Assembly: GCF_026250525.1 (NCBI RefSeq)
Contig: NZ_CP111043.1
Coordinates: 1,539,421-1,603,420 of the forward strand
Reading direction: 5' to 3'
DNA: 64,000 nt
Origin: Chondrinema litorale
Lineage (GTDB): Bacteria; Bacteroidota; Bacteroidia; Cytophagales; Flammeovirgaceae
Under the pieces are notes generated by a model. The model made no database searches. It worked only from the letters and a program-made list of their open reading frames with translations, and was not told the origin of the DNA. The translations under genes were made by a program, and so were the position numbers. The first letter of the stretch is position 1. Every line of letters begins with the position of its first letter. Below are positions 36,455-46,860 of the stretch, one piece after another.

Positions 36455-37387
36455 TTACTTAATATTTTTAGATTCTAGTAATTTATAATATTTATCTCCA
36501 TATTCTTCTTTAATTAAGTCCTTTAATAGTATATTATTTCCAGAACTTACTTTTGTCTTAATTTCTAAAATTATTGCATCTATCAAAAAACGAAACCAAA
36601 ATCCCTGTAGTAAATGAAAAACTAATCCAATAGTACCATCTAAAAAGCCCATTTTAATAATAAATCTATAAAAGAAATATAAAAAGCTACGAACAAATAA
36701 AGGACTACGTTCAAATAAATTTTGTTTTAACCATCTCCTCCTTTCAATTGGATTGCCAAATAATTTTGCTTTCACATCACCTGTATCTTTTTGCGAAGAT
36801 ACTATTTCAAGTGCTTCAAAAACTGCCCAACGAGCATGACCAGTTGTGAAATTCAATAATGTATCAGTAACAGTATCTATTATATCTATTCCAGTTTTAA
36901 TTATTTCCTTTTTCCCGTTAACAACAAAATGTTGGTCATATACTTTTTCTTCGCATTTACCTTTATTTGCCTGATATAATCGCAAATGAAAATTAGGATA
37001 ATGCCCTCCATATTTAATCCATTTCCCTAAAAAAATAGTCCTTCTACTAAACATATATCCTTCTATATCAGTATTAGGATCAAACTTTGAATTAAGCCAA
37101 TTAACCAACTCTGGAGTTAAACGTTCCCCAGCATCTAAGTGAAATACCCACTTTGTCTCGAATGGATTATTTTCTTGTGCCCAATTTCTTTGTAAAGAAT
37201 AATTATCAAAAGAATGCTGAACGTATTTTATCTGTTGACTTTCTAATATTGATAATGTTTTATCGGTAGAAAAAGAGTCTACTGCAAAAATTGGATAATT
37301 CAGTCCTTTAAGACTTTCTAAACAAGCAGGTAGATTAGCTTCTTCATTATAAGTTAATAAAATAATAGTTAAGTCATTTTTTTCCAC
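36455..37387 (-). CDS. Glycosyltransferase family 2 (LPS core/WaaE-like)
   Basis: A 310-residue GT2 enzyme. It has ILLTYNEEANLPACLESL at the start, the strand VDSFSTDKTLSI near residue 35, and FHLDAGERLTPEL near residue 92, where the acidic residues bind the metal and sugar nucleotide. The pattern is that of WaaE/KdtX-type transferases. Hydrophobic segments near residues 225-270 may bind it to the membrane. It adds one sugar to the repeat unit; donor and acceptor are unknown. Confidence 0.88.
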   Translation of the reverse strand: MEKNDLTIILLTYNEEANLPACLESLKGLNYPIFAVDSFSTDKTLSILESQQIKYVQHSFDNYSLQRNWAQENNPFETKWVFHLDAGERLTPELVNWLNSKFDPNTDIEGYMFSRRTIFLGKWIKYGGHYPNFHLRLYQANKGKCEEKVYDQHFVVNGKKEIIKTGIDIIDTVTDTLLNFTTGHARWAVFEALEIVSSQKDTGDVKAKLFGNPIERRRWLKQNLFERSPLFVRSFLYFFYRFIIKMGFLDGTIGLVFHLLQGFWFRFLIDAIILEIKTKVSSGNNILLKDLIKEEYGDKYYKLLESKNIK

Positions 37388-37425
37388 ATCAACAATTATT
37401 AGTCAAAAACACAAAATCATCAAAA

Positions 37426-38580
37426 TTAAATTACAGTACTAGGTTTTGATAGATCACCTAAAACCCAATTATATATTTCATTCATTTGCGATGCAATTCT
37501 ATCCCAAGTAAATTTCTGCTCAACTAATTCATAACCAGCTAAACCCATAACTTTTCTTTCCCCTTCTTTCATTTCTAGAAAATTTTTAATTGTGTTTTCA
37601 ATACTAGTTATAGTTGTACCAGTATTCAGTGCGGCATTTTTCATAAAGCCTTCAGGTAAATTGCATTCTTTTGACATTAAAACTGGTAGTTTAAAAGCCC
37701 ATGCCTCTAAAATAGCCATTGGCAATCCTTCACTATAAGAGGGTAAAATGAAACCTTGTGAGTTTGCAAGCCAATTTTGCTTTTCTAAATCATATTTCGG
37801 ACCAAGAAATAAAACACTATCATTTATATTCAATTCATTTACTCTCCTTTTTAGTTGTTCTTCATAACCTCCTTGATCCCATCCTGCTAAAGCTAACTGC
37901 CAGTCTTGAAAAATATTACTTCCTATAGATTTTGAAACTTTAGCCCATGCTTCAACTAAGTTAAGTAGATTTTTTTTCGGATGAATTCTACCGATATATA
38001 ACAATACATTTGGTTTATTTATTAAAGGCGATTCATAATTTTTAACTTCAGGTAAATCGATTCCATTTGGAATAATACAAATAGGTGCATTCTTAATCCC
38101 ATATTCTTTAACAGATTTTGCTTCCGACTCACATAATGCATGAATGCAAGAAGCTTTTTTTAAATGTTCATTTTCAAACCAAGTACTAATTATTTTTTTC
38201 TTCCAATTAGCATTATTTACCGCCCATTTGTCTAACATTCCTCTTGGAGTTATAATATAAGGTTTGCTATATTTCTTTGACCATTGAAGGTTTGCCAAAG
38301 ACTGATACATCCATAGAGCCTGTATATGAGTAATATGTGGATTACTAACCTCAAGATATTTTTTTAAACTAGGAGAGTATCTTAAATTATATGGCCCAGA
38401 GTAAGAAAAAGTTTTCAATCTTATTGGGTTCCATAGTTTTTTATCCTGCTCAAAATATTGATCCTCAAAAGTCAAAACTTCAATATCAATTCCTTTGAGT
38501 TCTTGTGTTAACCTTCTTACACTAGTATATAAACCACCCGAAAGTCTTGATATTGAGCCTGTTAAAAAAGATACATTCAT
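37426..38580 (-). CDS. Glycosyltransferase family 4 (GT-B fold)
   Basis: A 384-residue GT-B retaining transferase. The N-terminal half has GGLYTSVRRL and the acceptor-side ITPRGMLDKWA. The C-terminal half has IPNGIDLP, LLYIGRIHPKKNLLNLVEAW near residue 213, and the donor-binding PSYSEGLPMAILEAWAFKLP near residue 295, whose Glu pair is the family's E-x7-E motif. It lies two bases from the sulfotransferase gene, suggesting translational coupling. Confidence 0.9.
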   Translation of the reverse strand: MNVSFLTGSISRLSGGLYTSVRRLTQELKGIDIEVLTFEDQYFEQDKKLWNPIRLKTFSYSGPYNLRYSPSLKKYLEVSNPHITHIQALWMYQSLANLQWSKKYSKPYIITPRGMLDKWAVNNANWKKKIISTWFENEHLKKASCIHALCESEAKSVKEYGIKNAPICIIPNGIDLPEVKNYESPLINKPNVLLYIGRIHPKKNLLNLVEAWAKVSKSIGSNIFQDWQLALAGWDQGGYEEQLKRRVNELNINDSVLFLGPKYDLEKQNWLANSQGFILPSYSEGLPMAILEAWAFKLPVLMSKECNLPEGFMKNAALNTGTTITSIENTIKNFLEMKEGERKVMGLAGYELVEQKFTWDRIASQMNEIYNWVLGDLSKPSTVI

Positions 38581-38582
38581 AT

Positions 38583-39380
38583 TTAATTAAAAATATTTAA
38601 CCACTCACTATTCTCTTCATATCCTAGTTTTATTAAAGACTTACCAGCATAATAGTTAAATATATCTGCTGACTCTCTATGAAAATAGTTTTTCCAATCT
38701 CCTGTTTCACCTTTTCTAATAAAGGTTCTATGCTGATCTTTAGGTCTATTTTTTTGGGTTTGGATGGATTGTCTTTTTACAGCTTCTTCTAAAGAAGATA
38801 TAGATATGTATCCAAATCTTTTTTCTAAAACTTCTGTCATGATTCCTAAAGGATTATTTTTTAAATCTTCAAATTTTATTAGTTCTACATTTTTATAGTT
38901 CTTTGACTTTTCAATCCATCCTAAAGTGTGCTTCCCCCAATGCCATTTTTTTTTAAATTGCGTTTCAAGATATATCGAAAAGTTTTCATCAAAATGTTCT
39001 TTATAATCTCCTTTCTTAAACCTTTTTTTCCAAAAACCAAATTCATTAAACTCTTCACCTTTTTCAATGAGATTTTTCAATAAATACTGATAAAATGATA
39101 AGTAACAATCTCTGCCATCTCGGTATATATAAAAGCAATCTTTCAAACCAAAATTTGGAGAAACATGTGTGTGAATTACTGAAGAAAAACCTATAGGAAA
39201 TATATAATGGCTTGGTCTCGGCAAGTTAAAATAATCTGCTAGCAATTCGCTTAACCATGTTGATCCAGATCTTGGAAAAGAACAGACAAAATACATTGGA
39301 AAATTATTACCCCATTTTTTCCCTATATACATTGTTGCGTAATGAGATGTTCCTTCTAAAAACCATCTTACTTTTGACAT
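38583..39380 (-). CDS. PAPS-dependent sulfotransferase
   Basis: A 265-residue protein with the 5'-phosphosulfate loop CSFPRSGSTWLSELLADYF near residue 34 and the 3'-phosphate-binding region YRDGRDCYLSFYQYL near residue 85, both typical of cytosolic sulfotransferases. The late segment IRKGETGDWKNYF is the usual third motif. It should transfer sulfate from PAPS to a hydroxyl or amine, here probably of the locus glycan, making it sulfated. No signal peptide is visible. It sits between two glycosyltransferase genes with tight spacing. Confidence 0.9.
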   Translation of the reverse strand: MSKVRWFLEGTSHYATMYIGKKWGNNFPMYFVCSFPRSGSTWLSELLADYFNLPRPSHYIFPIGFSSVIHTHVSPNFGLKDCFYIYRDGRDCYLSFYQYLLKNLIEKGEEFNEFGFWKKRFKKGDYKEHFDENFSIYLETQFKKKWHWGKHTLGWIEKSKNYKNVELIKFEDLKNNPLGIMTEVLEKRFGYISISSLEEAVKRQSIQTQKNRPKDQHRTFIRKGETGDWKNYFHRESADIFNYYAGKSLIKLGYEENSEWLNIFN

Positions 39381-39402
39381 ATTAGAAAGTTTGAAATTAC
39401 AA

Positions 39403-40629
39403 TTAAGTTAGTACTGGTATTAAAGCTTTCGCATAATTATTTAGGTTAAATTCTTCGACTTTGTATAAAGCTTTTTCTCCAACTTTAAACCTTAATTCCT
39501 TTGATGAAATTAATTTTTGAATATACATTATCATATTATTAATCTGTCCTGCATCAACTAGAAAACCATCTAGTTCATTTGTTATAACACTTCCTGACTG
39601 ATATGTTGACAATACCGGTAACCCCCAACTCATTGCTTCAAAAACAACTCTAGCTGACCCTTCAAGGTAAGTTGGAAAGCAAAAAATATCAGATGATTTA
39701 TAAATTTCATTTAAATCTTGACGATTTAACTTACCAATAATATTAACATTCTTAATTTTTTCATTCTCTATGTATTTAAAAATATCTTTCTGAATAGAAC
39801 CCACAATATTAAATTTCAGAGGATAATTGTTAAAATGTTTTGCAATCATTAAAAAATCATAAATACCTTTTCTTAACCCACTATTTCCAACAAATAAAAT
39901 ATTTAGCTTATCTTTTGTAATGTTTAAATTTGTTTCGAAACTCTTTTTCCTATAACTCAATGAATATGGTGATTCATAACCAAATGGAACTAAAAATATT
40001 TTATTTTCTGGTGCACCAGCTTTTAATAATTCTGACTTAACATAACTAGATGGTGCCAGAATTTTATTTGTTAACTCCCACTCTCTTTCCTCTCTTTCTT
40101 TATGAAACATACATTGTTCAATATTTCGTTGTTGATTTACACCATAAGTATCTTGAAATTTCTTGTACATTAATATTTGGGAATATCTGGGAGCAATGCA
40201 TTGATCTAAATATAAAGAGAATCCTTTGGGTTTGGCCCATTCAAAGAACTCTTTACTCGCTGAATCAAACCCATAATAAGAATTTATATTTTTATTTTTA
40301 TTACAATACCTTATTATAAATTCAGAATTAGCTTTGAAAGCATTAATTTGAGCTAAATATTTTTTAGTTGGGTTAAATGCTTTAAGTTGATACCTAAACT
40401 TTAAAGCCAACGCCCAGTTACTTCTCACAAAATCTATTGGAATATTTGGGTCATATCTATGATAAGTCTTAACTAATTTACTTGGTAGAGTCCTATCTAA
40501 GAGATTAAAAATTGGATATTTATCTACATTGTAATATGCATCTGTAAATAACATAGACAACATGTTATTTTCATATAAGATTTTTGGGACCGCATAATCT
40601 CTTCTTGCAGTTAGTTGAGATACAATCAT
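39403..40629 (-). CDS. Glycosyltransferase family 4
   Basis: A 408-residue GT-B protein. The N-terminal half is less typical (MIVSQLTARRDYAVP). The C-terminal half has the usual marks: NILFVGNSGLRKGIYDFL near residue 243 and CFPTYLEGSARVVFEAMSWG near residue 315, with the paired glutamates, followed by LPVLST. It adds one sugar to the repeat unit. It starts three bases after the stop codon of the polymerase gene, so the two are probably translated together. Confidence 0.88.
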   Translation of the reverse strand: MIVSQLTARRDYAVPKILYENNMLSMLFTDAYYNVDKYPIFNLLDRTLPSKLVKTYHRYDPNIPIDFVRSNWALALKFRYQLKAFNPTKKYLAQINAFKANSEFIIRYCNKNKNINSYYGFDSASKEFFEWAKPKGFSLYLDQCIAPRYSQILMYKKFQDTYGVNQQRNIEQCMFHKEREEREWELTNKILAPSSYVKSELLKAGAPENKIFLVPFGYESPYSLSYRKKSFETNLNITKDKLNILFVGNSGLRKGIYDFLMIAKHFNNYPLKFNIVGSIQKDIFKYIENEKIKNVNIIGKLNRQDLNEIYKSSDIFCFPTYLEGSARVVFEAMSWGLPVLSTYQSGSVITNELDGFLVDAGQINNMIMYIQKLISSKELRFKVGEKALYKVEEFNLNNYAKALIPVLT

Positions 40630-40632
40630 AAG

Positions 40633-41970
40633 TTATTTTAACTTTATAAAAAGTTTAATTGAGAATATAAAGAATAATAAATACCAGAGGATTTTCATCA
40701 TGGCTCTAAAATCACTATGAGAAGATATTACTATAGATAAAATTAAAAATAAATAAATTAGTACACTTATAAATTTATTTTGATTAATTAACATCAATTC
40801 AAATCTAGAAAAAACTACACCAATCAAATAAATAAATGCTACTCCATAGAAATTAAATACAAAAAATATCTGAGCTAATGCAGGAGTTGTAATTCCATAT
40901 GTAACACCTTGCAATTCACTTAAACCTGTACCAATTTCTGCTGGCTTCAAAAGAAAAGAAGGTAGTGGGTTTATATTATATAAAAGAGCCCAAACTTCTT
41001 TATAAATATTTTGTTTAACAACTGTTCGATCATAAGCTTTTAATGTAAATGCAGGTAATGCATCTAATGAATAAAACAATGATTTTTGAGCGTCTTTTTT
41101 ACTGTAATCAGTATTATTTTTATAAAAAGATTCAAAGAAATCGCTAAGTGTATCAACTGAAATTAATGCACTTATAAAACTACCTACACCATTAGGATAA
41201 TTAGCTCTTTGAGTTATTCCAACTCTTGAAAAATATAATGAAACAAAAATTAAAAGTAAATATTTTTTAGTTTTAATTTTTTTATAAATCCAAAAATCTG
41301 CAAATAATAATGTTAAAAAGATAAGTCCAGACCCTCTGCTAAATTCAAAGAAAAATATCCATGAAGAGACAAAAGCAATTAATAAAAAAATGAATCGATA
41401 CTTTGCTTTAATTACTAATCCGATGGATGCATACAACATAAATAATGGAAAAATCAAGCTACTTCCAACCATTATTGATTTTCTTACATTTTCACCTAAA
41501 TCAACCAACATAATATTCCAATCACCTCTTTCTATATTACTATAAAATGCATTTGAAATACCTCCTAGAATATAAATAGATAAAAGAAAAGAAATGAATA
41601 AAACTAATAATTGAATTTTATGTGAATAAATTTTATAAAAAAATGTACTATTTTCAAATACATTTAATTTTTCTTTCTTTTCTTTAACTGAAATAGTTCC
41701 TAGGAAAAAAAATATCATTGAAAAAAAAGAAAACAACAAACCCTCATTAATAAACTCATCTACTAAAATTGAACTTGTATAATATTGCCCTTTTATTTTC
41801 ATCTCAAAGTAAGATGAATGATATTGAATCCAAATTAATAATGGCCCTATAAAAGAAAAGGAAAAAAGACCTAAGTATCTATTTCTTAGAACATAAACAC
41901 TTAGAGTTATTAACAATGCTAATGATATGTATAATAAGTACAATGTTATACTTAAGTTAATTTTCCACAC
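40633..41970 (-). CDS. O-antigen/capsule polymerase (Wzy-like)
   Basis: A 445-residue membrane protein with roughly a dozen hydrophobic helices and a larger outer loop around residues 255-350. It has little sequence conservation, as usual for Wzy polymerases. Placement next to a Wzx-like flippase and among glycosyltransferases is the main evidence. It would link lipid-bound repeat units in the periplasm. An O-antigen ligase-type role is less likely because no second such protein is present in the locus. Confidence 0.8.
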   Translation of the reverse strand: MWKINLSITLYLLYISLALLITLSVYVLRNRYLGLFSFSFIGPLLIWIQYHSSYFEMKIKGQYYTSSILVDEFINEGLLFSFFSMIFFFLGTISVKEKKEKLNVFENSTFFYKIYSHKIQLLVLFISFLLSIYILGGISNAFYSNIERGDWNIMLVDLGENVRKSIMVGSSLIFPLFMLYASIGLVIKAKYRFIFLLIAFVSSWIFFFEFSRGSGLIFLTLLFADFWIYKKIKTKKYLLLIFVSLYFSRVGITQRANYPNGVGSFISALISVDTLSDFFESFYKNNTDYSKKDAQKSLFYSLDALPAFTLKAYDRTVVKQNIYKEVWALLYNINPLPSFLLKPAEIGTGLSELQGVTYGITTPALAQIFFVFNFYGVAFIYLIGVVFSRFELMLINQNKFISVLIYLFLILSIVISSHSDFRAMMKILWYLLFFIFSIKLFIKLK

Positions 41971-41996
41971 CTATAAAAGCTTAATTTTTTAAAAAA

Positions 41997-43373
41997 TTAA
42001 ATTTTGAAGGAAAATACAAAGGTGCTTTTTAATATCTCCCAAAATGTTTGGTTTAAAAATTTTGTATTGATTTTAATTACACGAGTAAGAATAAGAAAGT
42101 CACTTATTAAAATACCTATAGCAGCAAAAGAAACATTCTTAGTACTTAATAATATTAGAAAAGTAATGATTATTCCTATTAAACATGAAATAACATATTC
42201 AACAGATTGTCTTTTATGTTTATTTATAGAATATGTTAGAAAAAAACTACTTAACCATAATGAATTTACTATTAAACTCAATAAAAATGTATAAAACAAA
42301 ATATAATTAAAATCAATCTTTCCCTCAGTCCAAAAAAGCAATATATACTTTCCACTAATGCCTAAAAATAACGACAATAAAAATGCCCCCCAAAATGCCA
42401 ATCGACATGCATTCAAGTATAATTTTTTTAGTAAATCTATATTATCTTCCCCAAATGCTCTTGCATATTCTGGTGATATGGAGCGATTGATCAAACCTAT
42501 AAATTGTATTCCTATATTAGTTATTGTTCTCATTGTCGTATACATAACAACAAAAGAAGGGCCTATGATACTCGAAATAAAGAATAAAGGGACTTGATTT
42601 CTCAAAGCATTACCAATAGGCCCAAGCATGAATGCTAATGCTGGACTTGCCAGTTCTCTTATTGTTTTAAAACTAGCCAAGTTAAGACCAGAAACTCCAA
42701 TTACTAACCATGAATATTTTTTTTCCCTAACTTCAAAGTTTAAATGCAAATAACGTAAAAAGGCACTTAGCAAATAGATTAAAGCAATTACCTCTACTGA
42801 TGCTGACATACTCAACATAATTACAATAATTATAAATTCGATAAATTTATATAAAACTTGGATACTTACACCTTTAGCAAATCTTCCTGAACAAGTTAAA
42901 GCACCTGTAAGAAGAGAATTTTGTTGATGAATTAAAAAAAGAAATGTAAAAGTTATTACAACTTTTATTATTTGAAATTCATGTATTAAGTGAAAATTTA
43001 ATATAGATATTAATGGCAAGAATTTCATTAAAATCATTATTAATAATAATAGAAAAAAACCTACAACAGCTAATAACACTAAACAACTATTAAAATATCT
43101 ATTTACACTATCCCAATCTTTTTTTGCAAAAGACATTGTCATAGAATTTATTGCTGCTTTTGAAAAGCCTAAATCACTTATTGTTAAATACATAGGAAAC
43201 GTATACAAAACTAACCACTCTCCATATAAAACCTTACCCCATGCATGTAAGAACATTGGTATAGAAACCACTTGGATTATAACGTTTAGGATCTGCTCTA
43301 TTACTCCCACACCTAATCCATTAATTAATCTCTTAAAAATGACATTTTTTGACAGGGAACTAATAATTTTCAC
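41997..43373 (-). CDS. Lipid-linked repeat-unit flippase (Wzx-like)
   Basis: A 458-residue membrane protein of the polysaccharide-transport (MOP/Wzx) superfamily with about twelve to fourteen helices. The N-terminal RLINGLGVGVIEQILNVIIQ and later FISSIIGPSFVVMYTTMRTI fit the family. It flips the undecaprenyl-linked repeat unit to the periplasm. Its start overlaps the methyltransferase gene by 14 bases. With the Wzy-like protein next door it marks a Wzx/Wzy-dependent pathway. No Wza, Wzb or Wzc-like export gene is present in the window. Confidence 0.88.
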   Translation of the reverse strand: MKIISSLSKNVIFKRLINGLGVGVIEQILNVIIQVVSIPMFLHAWGKVLYGEWLVLYTFPMYLTISDLGFSKAAINSMTMSFAKKDWDSVNRYFNSCLVLLAVVGFFLLLLIMILMKFLPLISILNFHLIHEFQIIKVVITFTFLFLIHQQNSLLTGALTCSGRFAKGVSIQVLYKFIEFIIIVIMLSMSASVEVIALIYLLSAFLRYLHLNFEVREKKYSWLVIGVSGLNLASFKTIRELASPALAFMLGPIGNALRNQVPLFFISSIIGPSFVVMYTTMRTITNIGIQFIGLINRSISPEYARAFGEDNIDLLKKLYLNACRLAFWGAFLLSLFLGISGKYILLFWTEGKIDFNYILFYTFLLSLIVNSLWLSSFFLTYSINKHKRQSVEYVISCLIGIIITFLILLSTKNVSFAAIGILISDFLILTRVIKINTKFLNQTFWEILKSTFVFSFKI

Positions 43374-44235
43374 TTGAAATTTCTTTATTAATTTTAGTAA
43401 TAATTAACAACTCATTATTACTTAGAGTGCCAATTATTTGATTGTTATTCCATTTATCTAATAAGTCATTATCAAGCGGTGTAGATGTTATTAAATAAGG
43501 ATTTTTCTTAAATATAAATTTATAAAAATCTTTACTTAAATAGTTTGGGTGTACCTGTCCCCAAAAACCATGAAACCCTTTAGGATTTGTTTTTTTTAAT
43601 TCATCTGAACCATTGGGACAATATGCAATGAATACACCATTATCTTTTAATAATTTCTTGGAAACATCAATGAAATCATTAATATTAGGCAAATGCTCAA
43701 TAACATGTGAACTAAAAAGCACATCAAACTTGCCTTTTATTTCAGATATATCTGTTTTTATATCAATCCCTAATTTTTCTTTACCATATTTAGCTCTAGG
43801 CTTACTAATCTCAAAACTTGATACATCGAAACCTGCTTTTATAAATTGCCAAGATGTATATCCCCAATTTGCTCCATAGTCCAGGATTCTTAACCTTTCA
43901 GAATGAATATCTAGACGATTAATAAGATTAATATGCGAAGAAAAATCTTTTGCTCCATTTTTAAAGTCAGACTTTATCAAATATGATAATTCGTCATCAG
44001 TTGGTAAATCAGTTGTTAAACCTTCTTGTTCATAATCGTCTTGATAAAACTTTATACTTTCATCGTACGAATCAAGTGGAAATCTAAATTGAAAATTACA
44101 TTTTTTACATTTTAATAATTTTGTGAATATAAATTTTTGGTCAATTTGAATTACATTATTACTTTGACAATATGGGCACTTTTTCTCATCAAATGATTTA
44201 AAAAAAGAGCTAACAAAATACTTTATTTTATTCAT
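43360..44235 (-). CDS. SAM-dependent methyltransferase with N-terminal zinc ribbon
   Basis: A 291-residue class I methyltransferase. The N-terminus has a CPYC/CKKC pair (about residues 20-42) that should bind zinc. The SAM-binding strand is RILDYGANWGYTSWQF near residue 122, with FSSHVIEHLPN after it, typical of methyltransferase type 11/23 proteins found in sugar-modification clusters. It could methylate a sugar hydroxyl or a deoxysugar precursor. It overlaps the flippase gene by 14 bases. Confidence 0.87.
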   Translation of the reverse strand: MNKIKYFVSSFFKSFDEKKCPYCQSNNVIQIDQKFIFTKLLKCKKCNFQFRFPLDSYDESIKFYQDDYEQEGLTTDLPTDDELSYLIKSDFKNGAKDFSSHINLINRLDIHSERLRILDYGANWGYTSWQFIKAGFDVSSFEISKPRAKYGKEKLGIDIKTDISEIKGKFDVLFSSHVIEHLPNINDFIDVSKKLLKDNGVFIAYCPNGSDELKKTNPKGFHGFWGQVHPNYLSKDFYKFIFKKNPYLITSTPLDNDLLDKWNNNQIIGTLSNNELLIITKINKEISSENY

Positions 44236-44284
44236 AATTTATATAAAAAAATTAATTCTTTGTTCACATATTAAATCAGTGAAA

Positions 44285-45328
44285 TTATATAAAGTTAGAA
44301 TACCAATTTACAAACTTTGAAATTCCAACTTGAATATTCGTTTTAGATTTATAATTAATTTCATTAGATATTTTTGATGTATCAGCATATGTTGTTTGTA
44401 CATCACCAGGTTGCATATCCATCATATTAATTTTAGCTTTATGGCCAGTTGCTTGTTCTATAGCTTTAATAAACTTAATCAGATGTACAGGACTACTGTT
44501 TCCAATGTTTAAAATACGATATGGAGCAGAACTTGACGCCGGTGAAGGATGAATATGATCATAATCAGAATCTACAAGTGAAGGTGACAACATTATTTTA
44601 TAAACACCTTCAACGATATCATCTATATAGGTAAAATCTCTTTGCATTTCACCATGATTATAAACATCAATTTCTTTTCCTTCAAGTATTGCTTTCGTAA
44701 ACTTAAATGGAGCCATATCAGGCCTTCCCCAAGGACCATACACAGTAAAAAACCTTAACCCTGTCATTGATATATTATATAACTGACTATATGCATGACC
44801 AATCACTTCATTTGATTTTTTTGTTGCAGCATAAAGAGAAACGGGATGTGCTGTATGATCACTTTCTTTAAAAGGAACTGATTTATTAAGGCCGTATACA
44901 GATGAACTTGAAGCAAATACCAGATGTTCAACCGGATAATTTCTGCATGCTTCAAGAATATTATAGAACCCAATAATATTACTACTGATATAATTTCTTG
45001 GGTTAGTTATTGAATAACGAACTCCTGCTTGTGCCGCTAGATTTATTACAAAGCTAAAATTTTGTTTTGCAAACAAATTATTTAAATTACCTGCATCTTC
45101 CAAATCTAGTTGTAGAAACTTAAACCCATCGTGACCATCAGTTAGCCAATTATATAAAATGTTATTTTTATCAATACCTAATTCCTCTAATCTTGCATAT
45201 TTCAATCTAACATCATAATAGTCATTAATATTATCTAATCCAACAACTTCAAAACCTTCGCTTAGAAGTTTCATGACTGTATGCATACCAATAAAACCAG
45301 CAGCACCTGTGACAAGAACTTTTTTCAT
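44285..45328 (-). CDS. UDP-glucuronate 4-epimerase-like SDR
   Basis: A 347-residue extended SDR enzyme. It has TGAAGFIGMHTVMKL at the N-terminus, LDNINDYYDVRLKYARL near residue 31, which is characteristic of UDP-glucuronate 4-epimerases (CapI/LpsL type), and the catalytic SLYAATKKSNE near residue 163. It would make UDP-galacturonate, or the N-acetylated equivalent produced by the dehydrogenase upstream. The dehydrogenase gene is 85 bases upstream. Confidence 0.9.
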   Translation of the reverse strand: MKKVLVTGAAGFIGMHTVMKLLSEGFEVVGLDNINDYYDVRLKYARLEELGIDKNNILYNWLTDGHDGFKFLQLDLEDAGNLNNLFAKQNFSFVINLAAQAGVRYSITNPRNYISSNIIGFYNILEACRNYPVEHLVFASSSSVYGLNKSVPFKESDHTAHPVSLYAATKKSNEVIGHAYSQLYNISMTGLRFFTVYGPWGRPDMAPFKFTKAILEGKEIDVYNHGEMQRDFTYIDDIVEGVYKIMLSPSLVDSDYDHIHPSPASSSAPYRILNIGNSSPVHLIKFIKAIEQATGHKAKINMMDMQPGDVQTTYADTSKISNEINYKSKTNIQVGISKFVNWYSNFI

Positions 45329-45413
45329 TAATTAATTTTTTTATATATTAATAAATCTTACATCATCATCCCAAAAATGGATTTTGCTGCTAGCTTTTGA
45401 GTAATACTCAAAA

Positions 45414-46700
45414 TCACAACCTCCCTTCAATCTTTTCTCTATCCAAAACCCCTTTAACATCGTACACTACTGCATTTGGAGCTTTAAATGGTTTTAAATC
45501 TAGATCAAGAAAGCTATTGTGACCAACTGCTAGAACTATAGCTTCAAATTCATTATGTGGGATTTCGGTTATATTTCTATATGCTTTTATACCATACTCA
45601 TGGTGTACTTCTTCAGGATCTGCCCATGGATCGTAAACCGAAACATCCATATCATAAGTACAAAGCTCTTTGTAAATATCAATTGCACGGGTATTTCTAA
45701 TATCAGGACAATTCTCCTTAAATGTGATACCCAATAACAATACTCTCGCTCTTTTAACTCTAATATCTCTCTTAGCCATCAACTTCACAATTTCCGCAGC
45801 TACATATTGACCCATGCCATCATTTAAGCGTCTACCTGCTAAAATAATTTCTGGATGATAGCCAACTTCTTGAGCTTTTTGAGCTAGATAATATGGATCA
45901 ACACCAATACAGTGCCCTCCTACTAGTCCTGGCTTGAAAGGTAAAAAATTCCATTTTGTCCCTGCAGCTTCCAAAACTTCATGCGTATCAATGCCCATTC
46001 GATTAAAAATCTTAGCAAGCTCATTTACAAAAGCAATGTTTATATCTCTTTGGGCATTTTCAATTACCTTAGCTGCCTCAGCAACTTTAATACTAGATGC
46101 TTTATGAGTTCCTGCAACAATTACTGAACGATACAACTTATCAATTACCTCACTAGCTTCCGGTGTTGAGCCTGAAGTCACTTTTAATATCTTAGTTACT
46201 GTATGCTCTTTATCTCCAGGATTAATTCTTTCTGGACTATATCCAGCATAAAAATCTTTGTTATAAGTTAAGCCTGAAGTTTTCTCTAGAACTGGAACAC
46301 ATTCATCTTCAGTTACTCCTGGATATACTGTCGATTCATACACAACAATATCTCCTTTCTTCAAAACTTTACCAATAGTTTCACTTGCTTTTATTAAGGG
46401 AGTTAAAACTGGTCGGTTATGCTTGTCTGTTGGCGTAGGAACAGTAATTATATAAATATTACATTTAGCCATGTCACTTGCTGAGCATGACACATACAAC
46501 CCTTTCCCCTCACATGGCTTATCTACTAGTACTTTCTGTAAGTTTTCATCAGCTACTTCAAGTGTTCTATCTTTCCCTTTAGCCAACTCTCCTACCCTGT
46601 TTTCACTAATATCAAATCCTACTGTTGGGTGTTTCTTAGCAAATTCAACAGCTAATGGTAAACCAACATACCCTAATCCGATAATGGCTATTTTATTCAT
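45414..46700 (-). CDS. UDP-N-acetyl-hexosamine 6-dehydrogenase (WbpA/TviB type)
   Basis: A 428-residue nucleotide-sugar dehydrogenase. The NAD-binding turn [15 protein letters not shown] opens the protein, [13 protein letters not shown] lies near residue 127, and the catalytic Cys is in [14 protein letters not shown] near residue 265. The third domain ends in [11 protein letters not shown]. It oxidises a UDP-amino-sugar to the uronic acid, giving the glycan an acidic sugar. It is the first biosynthetic gene after the UpxY gene and the hairpin terminator. Confidence 0.92.
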   Translation of the reverse strand: MNKIAIIGLGYVGLPLAVEFAKKHPTVGFDISENRVGELAKGKDRTLEVADENLQKVLVDKPCEGKGLYVSCSASDMAKCNIYIITVPTPTDKHNRPVLTPLIKASETIGKVLKKGDIVVYESTVYPGVTEDECVPVLEKTSGLTYNKDFYAGYSPERINPGDKEHTVTKILKVTSGSTPEASEVIDKLYRSVIVAGTHKASSIKVAEAAKVIENAQRDINIAFVNELAKIFNRMGIDTHEVLEAAGTKWNFLPFKPGLVGGHCIGVDPYYLAQKAQEVGYHPEIILAGRRLNDGMGQYVAAEIVKLMAKRDIRVKRARVLLLGITFKENCPDIRNTRAIDIYKELCTYDMDVSVYDPWADPEEVHHEYGIKAYRNITEIPHNEFEAIVLAVGHNSFLDLDLKPFKAPNAVVYDVKGVLDREKIEGRL

Positions 46701-46860
46701 TTTTAGTTAACACGTTGATAATTACAAACACAAATATTTATGAGGCAAACGATAAATAATTTTAAGTTATATAGATCAGCCATTAAAATCCAGGTCCTAA
46801 ATACAGCTTCGCCTCGTAAGTCACATTTTTGTTATGTAACTAAATAATTTGATCAAAAAT

